Made by a program: the position numbers and the translations under genes. Source: Chara braunii (taxonomy: Eukaryota > Streptophyta > Charophyceae > Charales > Characeae). Taken from it: a stretch of DNA of 28,255 nt. Location of the stretch: assembly GCA_003427395.1 (NCBI GenBank), contig BFEA01000300.1:1068471-1096725 (forward strand), written 5' to 3'. The notes beneath the pieces are model-generated. The model was not told where the DNA came from, made no database searches, and saw only the letters and a list, made by a program, of their open reading frames with translations. Of the stretch, positions 1 through 8,715 are shown one piece after another; positions within the stretch are counted from its first letter, which is position 1, and each line of letters opens with the position of its first letter.

Positions 1-54
1 CCTCCCCTTTCCTCCCCTTTCCTCCCCTTTCCTCTCCTTTCCTCTCCTTTCCTC
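1..54. repeat. 10-bp pyrimidine satellite
   Basis: Five tandem copies of a 10-base unit reading cctccccttt, with a C-to-T variant in copies 4 and 5, plus a partial sixth. The array runs off the left edge of the window, so its real length is unknown. One strand is pure pyrimidine and could form triplex or slipped structures. That is a property of such tracts and nothing here tests it. Confidence 0.9.
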
Positions 55-742
55 CGTCCGAGGCTTCACTTTTTTCAGGCCCACCTCTCTCGCACATCTT
101 TTCTCCTTTCCCCTCTCTCGACGTCCCCTTCCTCTCGACGTCTTCTCCTTGCCGCCAAAGCCCCGCTTGACCGGGTGAAAGGGAAACTTCGGTTTGATTG
201 GTCACGGTGCTGGAGCGCTTGAGCGCTTGAGCGAGGGAGAGTGAAGCGGCAACTTCGGATTGATTGGTCGAAGGGCGCCGTCCGAAGGGCGCGAAAGTCG
301 GTGCTGGCTTCATTGCGAAAGAGATGAGATGATACAAAGATCCCTCTAACCGTGGAAAGAACCAGGGACCGATTGTGGGGGCAAAGTAGGCGCGTCGAGG
401 GTGGAAGTGAATGAATGAACCTGGCGATTTTTATGGCCAGGTGGTTGCCTTCCCGCATAAAAATAGCAGCCATGGGCCCTGTCCCTGCCAGTACTTCCAC
501 ACGCTTTTTACAGCGGAGGCAATAAGTTTTTGAGAGTGACGTGAGAGGCCGTCGCTGTTGTTATACAGTTTTTTACAAAGTCCACCACCGTCTTCGACCG
601 AATACAACGCACGGTCGTTGTAGCTGTATTTAGTGCAACTCTCAGTCTATGTTCAGCGCTAATGACCGTGCTTTCTATTCGGGTCTGGATGGTAGTCGTA
701 ACCTATATGAACCAAATCTATCGGCAGGACCAAGGTGTGAAA
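55..742. other. No gene seen
   Basis: Ordinary mixed-composition DNA. Reading frames on both strands are short and show no recognisable domain. A local direct repeat around 205-235 (gagcgcttgagcgcttgagcg) is the only structure I noticed. Confidence 0.5.
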
Positions 743-821
743 TCGGTGCAGGAGTTGGTTAAGTATTCCAAGCTCCAAGCAATCATGCTCTTTCTACGCT
801 CGGTGCAGGAGTTGGTTAAGT
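743..821. repeat. 22-bp direct repeat pair
   Basis: An identical 22-base sequence (core ggtgcaggagttggttaag) occurs at 743-764 and 800-821, 57 bases apart. The bases between the copies are not similar to each other. This is probably a small tandem duplication whose other parts have diverged. Confidence 0.8.
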
Positions 822-1780
822 TCACCATACGACCTTTTCTTTTTCTGTTTCCAATTTTGATTTCTTTGTAAGCTTGTCAAAAAAGGCGAGGTTTCGCTCA
901 TATGTTTTTTTAAAAAATATTCCGGTCGATTGAGCGGGCCATCAACTATGTACTGTTGTATGCATTTCGCCTCACAAATAAGCGACACGTGGCCAGACTG
1001 CTGGGAACCATGCAGCGGATAGACACGTGGCCAAGCAGGACCGATCCGTCGGCTGACCCATCTGCCGACCCATTTGCGAGCCGTCCTTTCGATCGACCCA
1101 TCCATTCATTGGTAACGAGAGAGAGTGGAGGGAGTANGGCGTGGTGGGTCNATCCCGGGGNGGGGGGGGGGGGNGGGGAGGGGGATTTCTAGACCGTGGC
1201 AGTGACGCGAGTGCCCTTGCAGACAACGACGTGATGTGTTTACGAGAGGTCGTTGGCTTTTATAAAGGCGGTGGATGTGAAATCTCACAGCGCGATGAAG
1301 GCAGTTACGTGCGAGCAGTAGTAACTGAAACTGTTCATAACTAATCCGTTATTGTTGCTGAGGCCCGCACCCCCCTACTAGCTTGCGGAGGATAGGACGG
1401 TAGATGGGGACCGGGGGGGGGGGGGAGAAGCTGGGGGTGAAACAAGCCGCCATGTTTTCCAAAGACGACGGATGGAGGAAGAGAGGAAGATGAATTGGTA
1501 ATGGTCTTCGCGGTGGTCGGGTTTGGAAGGCGATGAAGGGAGGGAGGGAGGAAGGAAGGGAACGAAGGAGAACGGCAGGAATATGACCCAACGACTACCA
1601 AAGGAACGTTGGGCATGATTCGCGGTGGTGTTGTGTCGAGGGGAGGTGCAACTAACGATCTGGGAACGCCTTGACCCTACCGTCTTCCTCCGAACACAAC
1701 GCACCATCATTTTGACTGCATCGGGACGGAAAGATAGTGTATACATTCATTATCAGGGTGCGTTATGTTCGGAGGGTGAC
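822..1780. other. Unannotated stretch with paired G-boxes and G-tracts
   Basis: No coding region is supported. Two CACGTG (G-box) cores sit 38 bases apart at 986-991 and 1024-1029, each in the context gacacgtggcca, the same motif as the minisatellite at 2090-2642. A TATA-like tttataaagg lies at 1258-1267 with no convincing gene downstream. Long G-runs at about 1157-1190 and 1411-1424 contain or border isolated N bases (1137, 1151, 1161, 1174), so exact length there is unreliable. Confidence 0.45.
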
Positions 1781-1840
1781 TCGCGCGCCCTCTCACTGAC
1801 TCGCACGCCCTCTCACTCACTCGCGCGCCCTCTCACTCGC
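1781..1840. repeat. 20-bp tandem repeat, three copies
   Basis: Three consecutive 20-base units of the form tcgcgcgccctctcactcac at 1781-1800, 1801-1820 and 1821-1840, differing at one to two positions each. Young, simple tandem array; no coding meaning is apparent. Confidence 0.9.
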
Positions 1841-2089
1841 TCGCGTATCTTCCCGCCCACCGGGCACCCACGCACCCACACTCATACGGTCTGGCTTGCC
1901 TCGAACTGGCGCACTCAGTGAAAACATGCCGTTGCTGACCGCGTACGATCTGACTCGCTGCGCGCCACCGTCCCCAGGCATTCCGATCGCCGTACTCGCT
2001 CCCGCGCGCGCCCAAATGTCTTCTGTTTCCCCTTTTTTTTTTTCTTTTCCCCTAGGCAATGATGGACACATAGGAGGTGAGACCATTCT

Positions 2090-2642
2090 CGACAGGTGGC
2101 TCGCATCTGCAGAAGTGGCATCATCTGGAGACGTGGCATCATCTTGACATGTGGCATGATCTCGACGCGTGGCATACTCTGAACAACGCGCAATCGTTTA
2201 GACACGTGGCATCACCTCGATCTCAAATCATCTGGACGCGTGGCATCATCTGCACGATGCATGATGTGGACACGTGGCATCATCACACGCAGCACTATTC
2301 AACGTGTCTGCAAACGTGGCATGTGCTCGAAACATGACATAAACTGGACACGTGTCTGTGACCGTGGCATTGTATGGTCTGGACACGTGACATCGTCTGG
2401 ACACATGGCGCCAATCTCGAGTAGCCTCATCTGCACACGAGGCATGATTCTGTCCAGATCTTGACAGGTGTTGGCAAACACCGCGGACACTTGGCATCGT
2501 CTGGACACGTGGCGTTAAGGGCGGCGCCAGTCCTGAATGGCGTCATCTGGACACGGGGCATGATTCTTGACACGTGGCGTCATCTGGACACGAGGCGTTA
2601 AGGGCGGCGCCAGTTCTAAGTGTTGGAAGGCTCGGACACGTG
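2090..2642. repeat. 18-bp G-box/ABRE-core minisatellite array
   Basis: A degenerate array of about twenty units with consensus gacacgtggcatcatctg, some units truncated or separated by unique bases. Many units contain ACGTGG, the core of plant G-box/ABRE sites bound by bZIP and bHLH factors. The full palindrome CACGTG occurs seven times (2213, 2271, 2349, 2384, 2506, 2571, 2637). The right end contains a second-order duplication: a 21-base segment with core cgttaagggcggcgccag is present at 2511-2531 and 2594-2614. The array could be a plain minisatellite or a regulatory cluster. No gene start adjacent to it is supported. Confidence 0.8.
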
Positions 2643-2645
2643 GCT

Positions 2646-3060
2646 CGAAGGGGAGAGGAAGGGAGGGAGGGCGTGCGGAAGATTGATGAATTGAGGAAGA
2701 AGTTTGGGAAGGAGCGAAGGGGAGAGGAAGGGAGGGAGCGAGTGCGGACGATCAGGTGAGAAAGGAGGAAGATCAATGATGGATTGTTGTTCTCTGCGCG
2801 CGTGAAGGACCAAAAGAGTGTGATGGAAGCAAGGGACCTTGGGAGCGCACGGGTGGGAAGCAAAGAGGGACAAAGGAGGAAATTAGGAGAGGAGGTGCGG
2901 TCAAAGGAGGACAAGCAGGAGGGTAATGAAGGGTAGAAAAGTCGGAAACGGGGGAAGGAGGATAAAGAAGGAAAAAAGGGTCGATAGAAGATAGCGAGGA
3001 AGGAGGGCGATAGAAGATAGCAAGGAAGGGGGGCCAAGCTGGAAGGAAAGGGAGGCGGAG
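2646..3060. repeat. Purine-rich G/A tract with internal duplications
   Basis: The plus strand is strongly enriched in A and G. A segment of about 38 bases beginning cgaaggggagaggaaggg is present at 2646-2683 and again at 2714-2751. A 27-base unit containing cgatagaagatagc is repeated side by side at about 2981-3007 and 3008-3034. The long Pro/Ser/Leu-rich frames on the minus strand are a by-product of this composition. Confidence 0.75.
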
Positions 3061-3120
3061 AAAAAGGAGCATCGAAGATAGGCATTAGGACTGTGGAGGA
3101 GAAAGCGGGGGATCAATCCA

Positions 3121-3555
3121 ATGAATGGATGGGAGAAAGAGCGTCATGTCAAGACTACCTTTCTCTGCTTGCAGTGCATGATGACAATGAGCGAGCAATT
3201 CCGTGAATGGATGGGATGGTGCCTGCACTCACCAAAGGATTGCCGGATTGGTGGGGTTGGGCAAGGTCCTTCTGGACATCCGTTAAAATGTTTGGAATGG
3301 AACGATATAGAGAAAGGTTAATTAGCATCGTCTCTGCGCATGGCTCGAATTTTGAGGCCAAAAAGAGGCGAGTGGCTTTGCCCCGCGCATGGCTCGGATT
3401 CATAAGGGAAAGAAGGTAGGTGGCTTGTGCACGCGAGGAGGGTCAAGAATGTGCAAAGAAGGGAGGAAGGTAAGAGGGTAGGTAGGATGAAGCCATGGAG
3501 GAATTGAAATACTATTAAGGGATGCGACATGTGGGTGGATTGATTGGGAGAGTGA
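3121..3555. other. No gene seen
   Basis: No domain or splice-supported exon recognised. A segment at 3262-3295 (caaggtccttctggacatcc then gttaaaat) resembles 7962-7998, so part of this stretch is probably an old dispersed repeat. Confidence 0.4.
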
Positions 3556-3559
3556 GAAT

Positions 3560-4010
3560 AGGGGTGGGAGAGTGTCTTTGAATTGGAAAAGAAGAGAAGG
3601 AGCCGGGGCTGACCTTGCCGACTGCACTCTGGACTCTTGAGGGGTCTCTTCGGGATTGAAAGGGGTGATGGGTGTCTTAAGCCACCGCTCCTCACAGCCA
3701 AACTCGAAACACCAAAAAAAAAAAAAAAATCATACACAGAATTCTTTGGAGGCCGGGCGCCACCAGACCAAAATGGTTGGCGGCTCCAGCCAAAAGGGGG
3801 AAAAAAAAGTCGCGCTGGCAGTTCGGCAAACCTTGGCGCGCAGTTCATTTCCGCCTCTTTAGTGGCAGTTTACAATAATTGAAAAAAAAAAAGAAGGAAG
3901 GATACTGCTTTGGGGGTCACGCGGGGAAGGGGTCGTGGGTGTTTTGAAGTTGGAGAAAAAGATAAGGATACAGGGCTGATCTTGCCAACTGTACTCTTGA
4001 ACCCCTGGCA
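3560..4010. repeat. Diverged direct duplication
   Basis: The segment at about 3570-3645 (tttgaattggaaaagaag, then ggggctgaccttgccgactg, then actcttga) is matched by about 3940-4003 (tttgaagttggagaaaaag, then agggctgatcttgccaactg, then actcttga). The copies lie in direct orientation about 370 bases apart, with the SINE-like fragment at 3742-3855 between them. Either this is a decayed tandem duplication or these are two copies of a dispersed family. Confidence 0.65.
3742..3855 (+). repeat. SINE-like fragment related to 14190-14300
   Basis: Bases 3742-3855 align by eye with about 14185-14300. Shared blocks in the same order are caccagaccaaaatggttgg against taccggaccacaatggctgg, then the cagccaaaa block, then ggcagttcggcaaaccttgg against ggcggtccggaaaagcctgg. 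A 15-17 base A-run lies just upstream at about 3713-3729 and a shorter one at 3882-3892. Fragment of a dispersed, probably non-coding retroposon family. Confidence 0.6.
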
Positions 4011-4261
4011 TCATGCCAGTGTTTGGGTTAATGGTGGATGTGCGTGCGTTGCTAACAGGCGGCTCGTGATCTGGACCAGCTTGCTGGTCCTTGACCGCCG
4101 CAGGATCAGTCGGCACTGTTGGAGCTAGGACTGCGTTAGAAGAGGTCGGAGCTAGACTGCAGGGAGAGAGGTCCACAGCTGGAGCACCGGCGACTGGCCG
4201 GCCTTCATCCTGCGCCCCTGCTGCAGACCAGACACCATCTTCACCTGCCAGTATTGGAGGG

Positions 4262-4306
<45 letters not shown>

Positions 4307-4475
4307 GGGGGGGGGGGNGGGGGGGGGGTTGTCTCATTCGTCTCTGCTCTACCCCGCCACATATCCGCCTCCTCTGTCGTGCTTCTGGTGTGTGTCTGTG
4401 TGTGCGTGAGAGAGAGAGGTTCTCATTCTTCTATTCTTCTCCTCTACCCCTCCATATCCGCCTCGTCTGTCCTAC
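4262..4475. repeat. Duplicated (TG)n(AG)n microsatellite cassette
   Basis: A cassette consisting of (TG)n, then (AG)n, then a segment containing tctcattc and catatccgcctc is present twice. Copy 1 is about 4264-4375, with a long G-run interrupted by an N at 4318. Copy 2 is about 4387-4475, shorter and imperfect. The similarity includes unique sequence after the dinucleotide tract, so this is a segmental duplication of about 110 bases rather than two independent microsatellites. Confidence 0.75.
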
Positions 4476-4639
4476 TCTGGAGCTGTCACTCTCGTCCCAC
4501 ACTTTTCTCCTTCTCTCACGTCCATCATCGGTGGACTTCCCCTATATGTGTGCTGTGCAAGGAGGAACCTTTTGTCTATGTATATTCCCCTCCTTGCATC
4601 TCTGACATGATGATGATGTATGCATGTGTTGTGTCATGA

Positions 4640-4838
4640 GTCTGATCGGTCAGATCGTTCATTTTCAGTATTTTTTTGTCTATCTTTCTTCATGTTGGTG
4701 ATTACTCCGTTCTGCGCACCGCCTATCTACTGTTAGGCATGCATTAGCTGGGATTGATTCGGCAAAGTGGTAAACAATCGAGGTGCAGGTACTCGAGGCT
4801 GTAAAACTCACGGATAACCGCATTGTTGGACATACTCA
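4640..4838. other. No feature seen
   Basis: Unremarkable sequence between two repeat blocks; nothing recognised on either strand. Confidence 0.4.
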
Positions 4839-5262
4839 CGGAATCTGATGAGAAGTGCGGCTCCTAGCTAAGTGTTGGTGTTGAGGCAGCGAATAGTACT
4901 ATGCAGGAGTGGAGGGAAGCCTAGTGACGAGAAGCCGTGGAGAGTTGATGACAACAGGACTGACACATTACTTGAAGACAGAACAGCGGAAGTGCCCTAC
5001 CTTAGGCCTGCACCAGAGAATGTCCGAGTTTGCAAAGGATGTCTGTTTGTCAGTAGCGAACAGGCCTCGGAATCTGATGGGAAGTGAGGGTCCGAGCTTA
5101 GTGTTGGTGTTGAGGCAGTGCAGAGGGGAAGCCTAGTGATGAGTTGATGACCAGAGCACTAACAGATTACCTGAAGACAGAGCAGCGGAAGTGCCCTAGG
5201 CCTGGGCAAAAGAATGTCCGTGTTTGGAAAGGAATGTCTACATGTCACAAGTGAACAGGCCT
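4839..5262. repeat. Tandem duplication, about 229 bp and 195 bp copies
   Basis: Copy 1 (4839-5067) and copy 2 (5068-5262) both begin cggaatctgatg. They share, in order, ttagtgttggtgttgaggcag (the first copy has a one-base variant of its start), gaagcctagtgac/tgag, ttgatgac, ttac-tgaagacagagcagcgg, aagtgcccta, agaatgtccg and gaacaggcct. Copy 2 lacks about 34 bases scattered through the unit. Frames inside it are not conserved between copies, so it is not an obvious coding duplication. Confidence 0.85.
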
Positions 5263-5696
5263 GGCCGGGTCCAGTCAGTAGCCAACGCTGATTAGGCCAA
5301 TCATCAAGCCCAAGGCCAGAAATGGTCCTGATCACCGTGCAAAACGGTGGTAAGGCCGATGCCTTTAGATGCCACATATCGTTACATCTATGGAGCTGTA
5401 GGGCATTGGCACACGAGCCGGAAAATAACTGAGTTCGTTTTTAAGGCCAACGTGATAGATTCATCCGTTATTATGAATAGAAACGAATGTATCTTGCCGC
5501 CTTCTGTGGGCAGATGCACTCGGATTTTTTTTTTCCTTTCCTGTTTGGTGTGCTGTGTGGTGTGGCCCGTAGTCTCAATGGGCTGGAAGATGGCCTATCC
5601 GTCTAATTAAACCACCAGTTTCGTACCCCCTCTAGCAAATTCTGTGGCCTTGCAAACGGAGGCTGTGCTTTTGGTGTACTTGTGTGCCTGCGGGCC
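5263..5696. other. No gene seen
   Basis: A frame at 5347-5610 is open but has a low-complexity tail over a T-run at about 5524-5534 and no recognisable domain. I do not call it. Confidence 0.4.
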
Positions 5697-5877
5697 GTTC
5701 AATTCATAGTCGGTGAAAGGTTTTAGTTCTGGCCGGAGATTAGCGTCTGCAGAACCAGTTCTTAAATGTTTGGACCCCTCAGGGCATAACAGGTGCTGTC
5801 GTTCAATTCATACTCAGTGGAAGATTTCAGGTCTGGCCGAAGATTAGCGTCTGCAGAACCAGCTTTTCAAATCGTTT
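5697..5877. repeat. 104-bp period direct repeat
   Basis: Segments 5697-5772 and 5801-5877 match closely. Both start gttcaattcata and share tctggccg-agattagcgtc and tgcagaaccag before diverging. Confidence 0.85.
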
Positions 5878-6494
5878 GAGTTCAGAACGAATTGTGAACT
5901 ATAAATTCGTTTGCAGGCGGAGTGAAAGAATCGTTTGCACAGCTTGCCAGTGGGGTCCCAGGTAATGAGATTCGTTGTGTGTGCGTGTACTTGAAACCAT
6001 TTCGGGTTATTGTATTGAGGAGGCAGAAGGACGAACCTCGAGCTGGTGGAAGAGTGCATGCAGACATGTGTGAATAGGCACCTCGTGCTCAACCACAGAC
6101 ATGGATGTGGGGAGCCATGCACCCCACAAAGAGAGCCACATAAGAAATGGAAAACAAAAACGGAAAGAGAAGTGGAAATGATAAATAAAACTAAAGGAAA
6201 CAGAAAAGGAAAGGCAATGAAATAAGGGCGCCATCATCTCTTCGTTTGACTACTCTTTTCTCAGTCGTCCCCTGCTTGACTTTTGCAACTGCTCTCTTAG
6301 GCTATATCTATACTAGGATGCATTGCTCTTTGTCAATAGTTATATGACATTGTATTGCCCTTAGTCAATGGTTATATTTCCTTCTGGTCAAGATTTGAAT
6401 GTGGATTTCGTTGACGCCGCTTGACATGTTACCTGCACGATGACCAAATGCCATGAACTGCCGATGCTGAGATTGTGAATTCAAATCCTGACGG
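5878..6494. other. Stretch upstream of the MBD gene; no promoter identified
   Basis: A-rich between about 6130 and 6220. A small duplication (attgctctttgtcaatagtt against attgcccttagtcaatggtt) lies at about 6321-6377. This should contain the 5' part or an intron of the gene beginning below. I could not place a TATA box, a transcription start or an earlier exon with confidence. Confidence 0.4.
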
Positions 6495-6676
6495 ATGCAA
6501 TCATGCTCGGGGCTAAGCCTCCCTGTCTTTTCGTACTCGACCAACTGCCTGCTGTGTGATATCCTTGTGTGCTGTGATAAATCCTTGTGTCAGCATCAAG
6601 ACCATGATGATGATGTGGCGATGTATTGGGGTGTGGAAAGGGTCAAGGATGATGCGGTCAATTCGTATCTGTGCAG
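6495..6676 (+). CDS. MBD-domain gene, first recognised exon
   Basis: This exon begins the methyl-CpG-binding (MBD/TAM) fold described with the next exon. It ends with a good donor (CAG then GTGATG at 6677). The frame is open from an ATG at 6495. An acceptor-like tttgtgtcag-type site (cttgtgtcag, ending 6593) could instead make 6594 the exon start, so the 5' boundary is uncertain. The secure part encodes residues including VAMYWGVERVKDD, where the W-x-x-E-x-V pattern corresponds to the GW-x-x-E start of MBD domains. The exon ends in phase 2 and splices into 6754. If 6495 is the true start, the protein begins with a cysteine-rich segment (CLLCDILVCC) that I cannot assign to a finger family. Confidence rests on the three-exon agreement, not on this exon alone. 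Confidence 0.55.
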
Positions 6677-6753
6677 GTGATGAAGTACACCAGGGCTTTG
6701 TGAAGTGGTTGAAATAGTCTTATATGTGTCTTGGTTCTAATTGGTATTTGCAG

Positions 6754-6807
6754 GTATATATACAGTCCTGAGGGCCACAAGTTGCGCTCAAAGCCTGCGC
6801 TGGAAAC
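6754..6807 (+). CDS. MBD-domain gene, second exon (core of MBD)
   Basis: A 54-base exon bounded by a strong acceptor (ggtatttgcag, ending 6753) and a consensus donor (GTAAGC at 6808). Joined in phase 2 to the previous exon, it reads YIYSPEGHKLRSKPALE. This matches the MBD signature Y-Y/I-x-S-P-x-G-K-x-x-R-S-K-x-x-L seen in plant MBD proteins, MeCP2 and MBD1-4, the hairpin and helix that contact methylated CpG. The arginine and serine of the RS-K motif are present. The exon leaves phase 2 (two bases of a Thr codon). It is far too short for ordinary ORF finding. The family call follows from the motif. Whether this protein binds methylated DNA cannot be read from sequence, because the first loop is short and the usual Asp before the tyrosines is not obvious. 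Confidence 0.65.
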
Positions 6808-6890
6808 GTAAGCCAATTACTTATCCCTAAGTCACTCGGATGATGTCTCTGATCCCTTCTGTCTGAGAACATTTTGTTCACTGTGGTGAG

Positions 6891-7004
6891 GTTTTACCTT
6901 AACTCAGACACAAAGCACACACTGAACGCATTTGGTGATCCTGTTGAATATTGGTGGAATGCAGATAAGAAGGAACACATTGACGGACTCCGCAAACTAG
7001 AAGG
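6891..7004 (+). CDS. MBD-domain gene, third exon
   Basis: The only nearby acceptor that keeps the frame is ctgtggtgag (ending 6890). An earlier AG at about 6866-6867 would meet a TGA within seven codons. From 6891 the exon completes the Thr codon and reads FYLNSDTKHTLNAFGD, then VEYWWNADKKEHIDGLRKLE. The L-x-x-F-Y-L continuation is where MBD domains have their E/A-L-x-x-Y-L helix end. The rest is hydrophilic and not recognised. It ends at a GG|GTGCAG donor in phase 2, which fits the phase-2 acceptors at 8716 and 8791. The acceptor is weaker than average (GAG with a distant pyrimidine tract), so the exact start could shift. Confidence 0.5.
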
Positions 7005-7309
7005 GTGCAGATGCAGATCCTCGCTGCTGTGCCTAAACCTGCCGGGGATGTCTCTCCCATCCCTAATGGTGTGGCATGTTAAAAGCGCAGGATTATTACA
7101 TTCCCATTCTGCTCTCTTTGCAAAAGTCGATAATTGATATGAAGTTTGAAGGGCAATGGAGATACGAAGAAAGGACCGACCTGGTTCTTAGAGTGTGCCA
7201 CTTGGGACTGAAGCCACTTGGAACTGAACCATGATTACATTCCAACTCTGCACGCTTTGTGAAAGGCAGTAATTGTCGAACATAATGGGGATAGAAGGAA
7301 GCAACAAGC

Positions 7310-7312
<3 letters not shown>

Positions 7313-7376
<64 letters not shown>

Positions 7377-7377
7377 N

Positions 7378-7438
<61 letters not shown>
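7313..7438. repeat. Compound (TG)n(AG)n microsatellite
   Basis: About 32 TG units (7313-7376), a single N at 7377, then about 30 GA/AG units to 7438. The N sits exactly at the repeat switch, so its true length is uncertain. Sibling compound tracts occur at 4264 and 4387; a (CA)n(GA)n tract is at 22745. Confidence 0.95.
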
Positions 7439-7439
<1 letters not shown>

Positions 7440-7500
7440 ACAGCATGGGCGAAGAGTAGCAGAAGGAATGGAGGACCAGAGTTGGGTGGGAGGAATGATG

Positions 7501-7919
7501 AAAGGAAGGGGCCATGTGGCGAGGGAGGAGGGGGAAAGTGGGAGGCAGGGCTGACTGGAAGAGGACAATGAGAGTAGAAGGTTGGCGGAAGCTCGAGGAG
7601 GAGCCCCAGAAGGAGGACGAAAACAGTGGGGCATGGTCATAATGAGTACAAGACGATAAGGACGTGATGATGGAAATTATGTGGAAGCAGTGGATGAAGA
7701 GGAAGGTAAGAGGCGGGCAGGGAGGCGAAGGTAAGGATGAGGGCGAAGGAGCACAAAGTGGATATGGGAGGGGAGGAGAAGGCAGAAAAGAAGCGGAAGG
7801 GGCAAAGATAAGGAAGGGGCCATGTGGCGAGGGAGGAGGGGAAAAGTGGGAGGCAGGGCTGACTTGAAGAGGACAACGAGAGTAGAAGGTTCGGGAAGCT
7901 TGAGGGGCCCCAGAAGGAG
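7501..7919. repeat. 110-bp direct duplication, 309 bp apart
   Basis: Segments 7502-7614 and 7810-7919 are nearly identical. Both start aaggaaggggccatgtggcg and both end at cagaaggag, differing by a few substitutions and small deletions. The intervening 195 bases are purine-rich and unrelated. Because flanks are not shared, either the unit was larger and has eroded or these are two insertions. Confidence 0.9.
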
Positions 7920-8715
7920 TTATTTATTATTATTATTTTTTCAAGCCCAGGGTGTGGAGGCCAAGGACTGTCCTTCCAGACATCCATTAAAATTGGATTC
8001 TGCCTAACTCTGGTGCCTCGGTGGAATCTGAGTAGTAATTATGGGGTGATAGGATACTGCTTGTGCCTGGTGTCATAGTTTCCCGGGTGACAAGGCTCAC
8101 TCGTCTGTGGTTCAACTAGGGCTGGGGAGGGGTTAATACCCGCTCCGGGCTTGTCCGTGATTCGCCTTAGCCTTTGGTAAGCTGGGCCAGTCCGGGCTTG
8201 TCCCGTTGAGCCTGCCTAGCCCTGGTGCCTGTAAAACCCTGCAAGAGTGAGAGGGGAAAACATGAGAACTTGTACGAGGATGATTGGTGGGTGGAAAAGA
8301 GGGCTGGGGTTAGCATGTTGTCAACGGGGGAAAGAGGGGGGTGACGGCAAGCAGTGTTGAGAGGAGGATGAATGGAATGGGAAAATGATGGTGATGCAGC
8401 AGGGGGGGGTAGGTGGGAGGTAGAGTAGGTGTTGAAGGCTTTGTAGACAGTGAGTTGGTGGATGTGATGAGGAAGAGCATGAGAAAACAATCAAGGGAAG
8501 GCTGATGAGAAGATTGGAAGGACGAAGAGGAGGACAGGGACAGCAAGGGTTAAGGACAAGGAAAAGAATGAGGTGCAGTCATCGGAGAAGTTTGCGATGG
8601 GAGGTTGGTGAAGGAGATGGGGAGGTGGAGAAGGATACTATGCACAGGGAAGCATGCAAACATATGCTGTTTGTTATACTTGCCGTACTTGTATCTGATC
8701 TGGATTGAACTTCAG

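Larger units (their letters stand above)
7005..8715 (+). other. Inferred intron of the MBD gene, repeat-filled
   Basis: Lies between the phase-2 donor at 7005 and a cttcag acceptor ending 8715 (alternative gttgacag, ending 8790). Frames inside are short and low complexity. It contains a (TG)n(AG)n microsatellite at 7313-7438, a 110-base direct duplication at 7501-7919, a dispersed segment at 7962-7998 resembling 3262-3295, and otherwise nothing recognised. A short open segment at 7011-7080 could be a small exon, but its frame does not fit the neighbouring phases. Confidence 0.45.

Noticed and set aside
1258-1267. TATA box of an upstream gene
   Set aside because: No coding exon is supported within the next several kilobases, so it cannot be tied to a gene.
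2090-2642. CRISPR-like array
   Set aside because: Units are adjacent and degenerate without spacers, and the window is eukaryotic.
2543-3085. A 180-codon minus-strand frame rich in Pro, Ser and Leu
   Set aside because: By-product of the purine-rich strand; no domain, no splice or start context.
4839-4870. Hammerhead ribozyme (ctgatgag present at 4845-4852)
   Set aside because: No GAAA-containing core strand or closing stems at the required distance.
5347-5610. 87-codon plus-strand frame
   Set aside because: No domain, passes through a T-run, no splice signals that link it to the MBD exons.
7011-7080. Short coding-like segment after the third MBD exon (frame MQILAAVPKPAGDVSP)
   Set aside because: Its frame is not compatible with the donor at 7005 and it would require an indel; may be a strain or assembly difference but cannot be supported.
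7096-7640. Minus-strand frames with long Ser-Leu and Thr-His runs
   Set aside because: Translation of the (TG)n(AG)n microsatellite.
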